Source: Prosopocoilus inquinatus
Taxonomy: Eukaryota > Arthropoda > Insecta > Coleoptera > Lucanidae
NCBI GenBank assembly: GCA_036172665.1
Contig: CM069870.1
Location: 42,490,001 to 42,554,000 of the forward strand
Direction: 5' to 3'
DNA length: 64,000 nt
The notes beneath the pieces were generated by a model. That model saw only the letters and a list, made by a program, of their open reading frames with translations, was not told the origin of the DNA and made no database searches. The translations under genes were made by a program, and so were the position numbers. This document shows, piece by piece, positions 61,721 to 64,000 of the stretch. Each line of letters opens with the position of its first letter. The stretch's first letter is position 1.

Positions 61721-64000
61721 AAGTGTTCGGACGCAGCAGAAGCTTCAAATAGTTTTGAACGAAACAACACGTATTAGCGTTGTTCCTGTGATGTATCTAA
61801 TCGATCCGTATTTATCTATCATGTTATTTGACGTTTCAACGGTCTCCAGTAACGCTGATGTGAGAAAAGAAGTTCCCGGTCTCAACAGGGGCTGGAAACA
61901 GTTTTGAACGAAATAACACGTATTAGCGATGTTCCTATGATGTTTCTAATCGATCCTTACTTATCTATCATGTTATTTGACGTTACGATGGACTCCAGTA
62001 TCTCTGATGTGAGATACGAAGTTCTCGGACTCAGGATAAGCTGGAAATAGTTTTGAACGAAACAACACGTATTAGCGTTATTCCTGTGTTGGACCTAATC
62101 TATCCTTACTTATCTACTAAGTTATTTGATGTTTCAACTAACTCCAGTAACGCTGATGTGAGATACGAAGTTCTCGGATTCAACAGGGGCTGGAAATAGT
62201 TTTGAAAGAAACAACACGTATTAGCGTTGTTCCTGTGATGTATCTAATCGATCCTTACTTATCTACAATGTTATTTGACGTTTCAACGGACTCCAGTAAC
62301 TCTGATGGGAGATACGAAGTTCTCGGACGCAGCAGAAGCTGGAAATAGTTTTGAACGAAACAACACATATTAGCGTTGTTCCTGTGATGTATCTAATCGA
62401 TCCTTACTTATCTATCATGTTATTTGACGTTACGATGGACTCCAGTAACTCTGATGTGATATACGAAGTTCTCGGACGCAGCAGAAACTGGAAATTGTTT
62501 TGAACGAAACAACACGTATTAGCGTTGTTCATGTGATGTATCTAATCGATCCTTACTTATCTTTTATGTTATTTGACGTTTCAACGGACTCCAGTAACGC
62601 TGATGTGAGATACGAAGTTCTCGGACGCAGCAGAAACTGGAAATTGTTTTGAACGAAACAACACGTATTAGCGTTGTTCCTGTGATGTATCTAATCGATC
62701 CTTACTTATCTATCATGTTATTTGACGTTACGATGGACTCCAGTAACTCTGATGTGAGATACGAAGTTCTCGGATTCAACAGGGGCTGGAAATAGTTTTG
62801 AACGAAACAACACGTATTAGCGTTGTTCCTGTGATGTATCTAATCGATCCTTACTTATCTACTATGTTATTTGACGTTTCAACGGACTCCAGTAACTCTG
62901 ATGGGAGATACGAAGTTCTCGGACGCAGCAGAAGCTGGAAATAGTTTTGAACGAAACAACACGTATTAGCGTTGTTCCTGTGATGTATCTAATCGATCCT
63001 TACTTATCTACTATATTATTTGACGTTTCAACGGACTCCAGTAACTCTGATGTGAGATACGAAGTTCTCGGATTCAGCATAAGCTGGAAATAGTTTTGAA
63101 CGAAACAACACATATTAGCGTTGTTCCTGTGATGTATCTAATCGATCCTTACTTATCTATCATGTTATTTGACGTTACGATGGACTCCAGTAACTCTGAT
63201 GTGAGATACGAAGTTCTCGGATTCAACAGGGGCTGGAAATAGTTTTGAACGAAACAACACGTACTAGAGTCGTTCCTGTGATGAATCTAATCGATCCTTA
63301 CTTATCTACTATGTTATTTGACGTTTCAACGGACTCCAGTAACTCTGATATGAGATATGAAGTTCTCGGACTCAGCAGGGGCTGGAAACAGTTTTGAACG
63401 AAACAACACGTATTAGCGTTGTTCCTGTGGTGTATCTAATCGATCCTTACTTATCTACTATATTATTTGACGTTTCAACGGACTCCAGTAACGCTGATAT
63501 GAGATGTGAAGTTCTCGGACTCAGCAGAGGCTGGAAATAGTTTTGAACGAAACAACACGTATTAGCGTTGTTCCTGTGGTGTATCTAATCGATCCTTACT
63601 TATCTACTATATTATTTGACGTTTCAACGGACTCCAGTAACGCTGATGTGAGATACGAAATTCTCGGCTTCAACAGGGGCTGGAAATAGTTTTGAACGAA
63701 ACAACACGTATTAGCGTTGTTTCTGTGATGTATCTAATCGATCCTTACTTATCTACTATGTTATTTGAAGTTTCAACGGACTCCAGAATCGCTGATGTGA
63801 GATACGAAGCTCTCGGACGCAGCAGAAGCTGGAAATAGTTTTGAACGAAACAGCACGTATTAGCGTTGTTCCTGTGATGTATATAACCGATCCTTACTTA
63901 TCTACTATGTTATTTGACGTTTCAACGGACTCCAGTAACGCTGATGTGAGATACGAAGTTCTCGGACTCAGCATAAGCTGGAAGTAGTTTTCAACGAAAC
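61721..64000. repeat. 16-monomer unit, copy 2, cut by the window end
   Basis: In-register second copy at 2,384 bp. The only differences I noticed in about 2.28 kb are CTATCATG for CTATAATG, GTTCATGTG for GTTCCTGTG, GTTATTTG for GTGATTTG, and GAAGTTCTC for GAATTTCTC. The breakpoint is visible at about 61,690-61,720, where a monomer beginning with CTTTTCAACTAACTCC switches to AAGTGTTCGG. The array continues past the window edge. Confidence 0.93.

Larger units (their letters stand above)
1..64000. repeat. 149-bp satellite DNA array, about 429 monomers, head to tail
   Basis: The landmark AACGGACTCC and its variants recur every 149 bp from position 2 to 63924. The total of 63,922 bp equals 429 x 149 + 1. 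The residue is explained by the small indels found: 3 of +9, 3 of -1, 5 of -3 and 1 of -8. A monomer read from CAACGGACTCC has an upstream variable half (about 1-57) and a more conserved half (about 58-125) containing GGAAATAGTTTTGAACGAAA, GTATTAGCGTTGTTCC and TCTAATCGATCC. The consensus has 61 G+C of 149. All copies share one orientation. No unique DNA, mobile element or gene interrupts the array and neither edge is inside the window. Satellite identity is direct observation; a centromeric or heterochromatic location is inference from array size, monomer length and higher-order structure. Confidence 0.99.

Noticed and set aside
1..64000. CRISPR array
   Set aside because: The period is 149 bp with the whole unit conserved. 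There are no 25-40 bp repeats separated by unique spacers.
1..64000. Transposon, retroelement or viral insertion
   Set aside because: The 149-bp phase is continuous throughout, and all departures of 1, 3, 8 and 9 bp are explained by small indels. No foreign segment, terminal repeat or coding frame is present.
1..64000. Telomeric repeats, rDNA, tRNA or snRNA genes within the array
   Set aside because: No telomere-like short repeats, conserved rRNA segments or cloverleaf-forming sequences were seen on either strand.

Overview
The whole 64 kb window is one uninterrupted head-to-tail tandem repeat: a satellite DNA array with a 149-bp monomer. Counting from a fixed landmark near the 5' end (position 2) to the same landmark near the 3' end (63924) gives 429 monomers plus 1 bp. 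That 1 bp is accounted for by the indels I located: three 9-bp duplications, three 1-bp deletions, five 3-bp deletions and one 8-bp deletion. All monomers lie in the same orientation. I see no inversion, transposon, unique-sequence spacer, RNA gene or credible protein gene, and the array runs off both ends of the window.

The host is most likely a eukaryote, with the window from centromeric, pericentromeric or other heterochromatin. This is inferred from the scale of the array, the near-nucleosomal monomer length and the multi-monomer (higher-order) organisation. The species cannot be named from the sequence. The consensus is about 41% G+C and keeps 10 CpGs per 149 bp, against about 6 expected from base composition. 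That argues against strong germline CpG methylation and would fit many invertebrates better than a vertebrate or flowering plant, but this is only an inference.

Layout. Region A (1 to about 29,722) holds three long higher-order repeat copies, related at spacings of 9,545 bp (64 monomers + 9) and 10,886 bp (73 monomers + 9). Region B (about 29,723 to 53,620) has a different set of higher-order repeats: a 15-monomer unit present twice in tandem (2,235 bp period), then a roughly 30-monomer unit (4,466 bp period) with later copies altered by gain or loss of whole monomers. Region C (about 53,620 to 64,000) is a mosaic of A-like monomers with 18-, 9- and 16-monomer tandem duplications. Its last 16-monomer unit (2,384 bp) is repeated and cut by the window end.

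Every duplication, insertion and deletion of large segments that I measured is a whole number of monomers once the small indels are counted. This is the expected mark of in-register unequal exchange. Nearby higher-order copies are almost identical, whereas neighbouring monomers differ at many positions, so the large-scale amplifications are much younger than the monomer diversification. Small indels act as lineage tags and allow some events to be ordered. I found no new protein or RNA system. The points worth a second look are the amplification history, the linked boundary haplotypes, the CpG-to-CpT variant pattern and a conserved short dyad in the monomer.
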